Positions 6,819 to 7,123 of a stretch of 7,123 nucleotides of DNA are shown here, piece after piece. The position numbers and the translations under genes were made by a program. Source of the stretch: Planctomycetota bacterium (lineage in GTDB: Bacteria > Planctomycetota > B15-G4 > JADJEK01). A model generated the notes under the pieces. The model was not told the DNA's origin and ran no database searches. It saw only the letters and a list, made by a program, of their open reading frames with translations. The DNA lies in NCBI GenBank assembly GCA_016795255.1, contig JAEUIB010000325.1:1-7123 (forward strand). Direction: 5' to 3'. Every line of letters starts with the position of its first letter. Position 1 is the first letter of the stretch.

Positions 6819-6902
6819 GCGTTAGCCGCCGGCTCCTTCGTCGGGGTGTCGCCGTAACCCTCTCGCCCGACAAGACATCAACCGGACGCGTTTGCCGCCG
6901 GC
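6819..6902. repeat. 15-nt near-identical direct repeat pair
   Basis: GCGTTAGCCGCCGGC at 6819-6833 recurs as GCGTTTGCCGCCGGC at 6888-6902, with one mismatch. The second copy forms the core of the palindrome at 6881-6915. The motif resembles GTTAGCCGCCGG-type intergenic repeats that I recall from planctomycete genomes; this link is unverified. Confidence 0.5.
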
Positions 6903-6915
6903 AACGGCGTCCGGT
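6881..6915. repeat. 35-nt palindrome, REP-like hairpin 1
   Basis: The outer arms ACCGGACGC (6881-6889) and GCGTCCGGT (6907-6915) are exact reverse complements. Inside, after a 2-nt mismatch on each side, TTGCCG (6892-6897) and CGGCAA (6899-6904) also pair around a single C. The symmetry is almost end to end and lies only 9 nt from a second palindrome. With no U-run on either strand, a repeat element or U-less bidirectional terminator is more likely than a classical terminator. Confidence 0.65.
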
Positions 6916-6924
6916 CAGGGGCAC

Positions 6925-6958
6925 ATGACGGGGACAGACGCGCCTCCGTCCCCGTCAT
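6925..6958. repeat. 34-nt palindrome, REP-like hairpin 2
   Basis: ATGACGGGGAC (6925-6935) and GTCCCCGTCAT (6948-6958) are perfect 11-bp inverted arms around a 12-nt loop. Two further pairs form in the loop after one mismatch. The GGGGACAGAC beginning resembles REP sequences I recall next to RAYT (Y1 REP-associated tyrosine) transposases, but no such transposase is in the window. Confidence 0.65.
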
Positions 6959-7070
6959 CTACCGATGCCTTCAATCGCCACCGCGGAGCGCGAAGCGCGA
7001 CCCGAAGTTCTCCCTCGGGTTCAAGCTCGCGCGCCGTGGAAACCACTCCGTCGCCAAGGGACGTCGTGAA

Positions 7071-7101
7071 CGGGCTCTCGGAGCGGCCGCTCAGCAGCCC
7101 G
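7071..7101. repeat. Interrupted palindrome around GAGCGGCCGCTC
   Basis: A perfect 12-bp palindrome at 7081-7092 is flanked by a second set of exact 6-bp arms, CGGGCT (7071-7076) and AGCCCG (7096-7101), separated from it by 4 and 3 unpaired bases. A minus-strand TGA (7091-7093) falls inside, so it could be a hairpin at the end of a gene lying mostly beyond the right edge. Confidence 0.4.
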
Positions 7102-7123
7102 CCGCAGCTGTGGCGATCCGCTC

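Larger units (their letters stand above)
6610..7123. other. Intergenic region without a convincing gene, rich in inverted repeats
   Basis: These 514 bases upstream of the lipoprotein gene hold no recognisable protein, tRNA or rRNA. No convincing -35/-10 pair was found in the 250 bases before the ATG. Beyond about 6815 the DNA is dense in palindromes: 6881-6915, 6925-6958, 7000-7020 (ACCCGA/TCGGGT) and 7071-7101. A minus-strand frame is open from the right edge to a TGA at 6915-6917 (68 residues). It matches no family I know, uses more A/T at third positions than the real genes, and reads straight through a palindrome. A second minus frame ends at a TGA at 7091-7093 after only ten residues and could be the tail of a gene beyond the window. 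Confidence 0.6.

Noticed and set aside
6610..6924. N-terminal extension of the lipoprotein up to 6924
   Set aside because: It would place 105 low-complexity residues before a clear signal peptide and would overlap the palindromes.
6915..7121. Partial 68-codon minus-strand gene entering from the right edge
   Set aside because: It matches no family, has weaker third-position GC than the true genes, and runs through a perfect palindrome; kept only as an observation.

Overview
This looks like a chromosomal stretch from a member of the Planctomycetota. The DNA is very G+C rich, with third codon positions almost all G or C in the real genes. The central gene carries a C-terminal module (starting near 'GKPGTFG' and ending 'KGLDWTLGG') that I recognise from memory as typical of secreted proteins of this phylum. 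The third gene combines a planctomycete-style DUF3352-like lipoprotein with a pilin/DUF2950-like tail. The phylum call is an inference from protein style and was not tested by a search.

Layout: all three genes lie on the minus strand, so transcription runs right to left. Positions 6610-7123 hold no convincing gene but are dense in inverted repeats, including two long adjacent palindromes. Then come a predicted lipoprotein (6609-4189, 806 aa), a 141-base gap, a secreted seven-bladed FG-GAP beta-propeller protein (4047-1513, 844 aa), a 159-base gap holding a strong hairpin, and the N-terminal 451 residues of a secreted M16 zinc peptidase (1353 to beyond position 1). I found no gene on the plus strand. 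The long plus-strand open frames are antisense shadows of high-GC coding sequence.

How they fit together: all three products carry export signals, so the window is an envelope/secretome neighbourhood. The gaps of 141 and 159 bases, each with hairpin-forming sequence, argue for three separately controlled genes rather than a tight operon. No shared pathway can be shown from sequence alone.

The points most worth a second look are: the lipoprotein that carries a pilin-type helix and Asp-rich loop in its C-terminal quarter; the FG-GAP array of exactly seven 201-bp units without a single indel; a 32-nt palindrome whose two DNA mismatches become G-U pairs only in the minus-strand RNA; and the paired palindromes at 6881-6958, which resemble REP-type elements.
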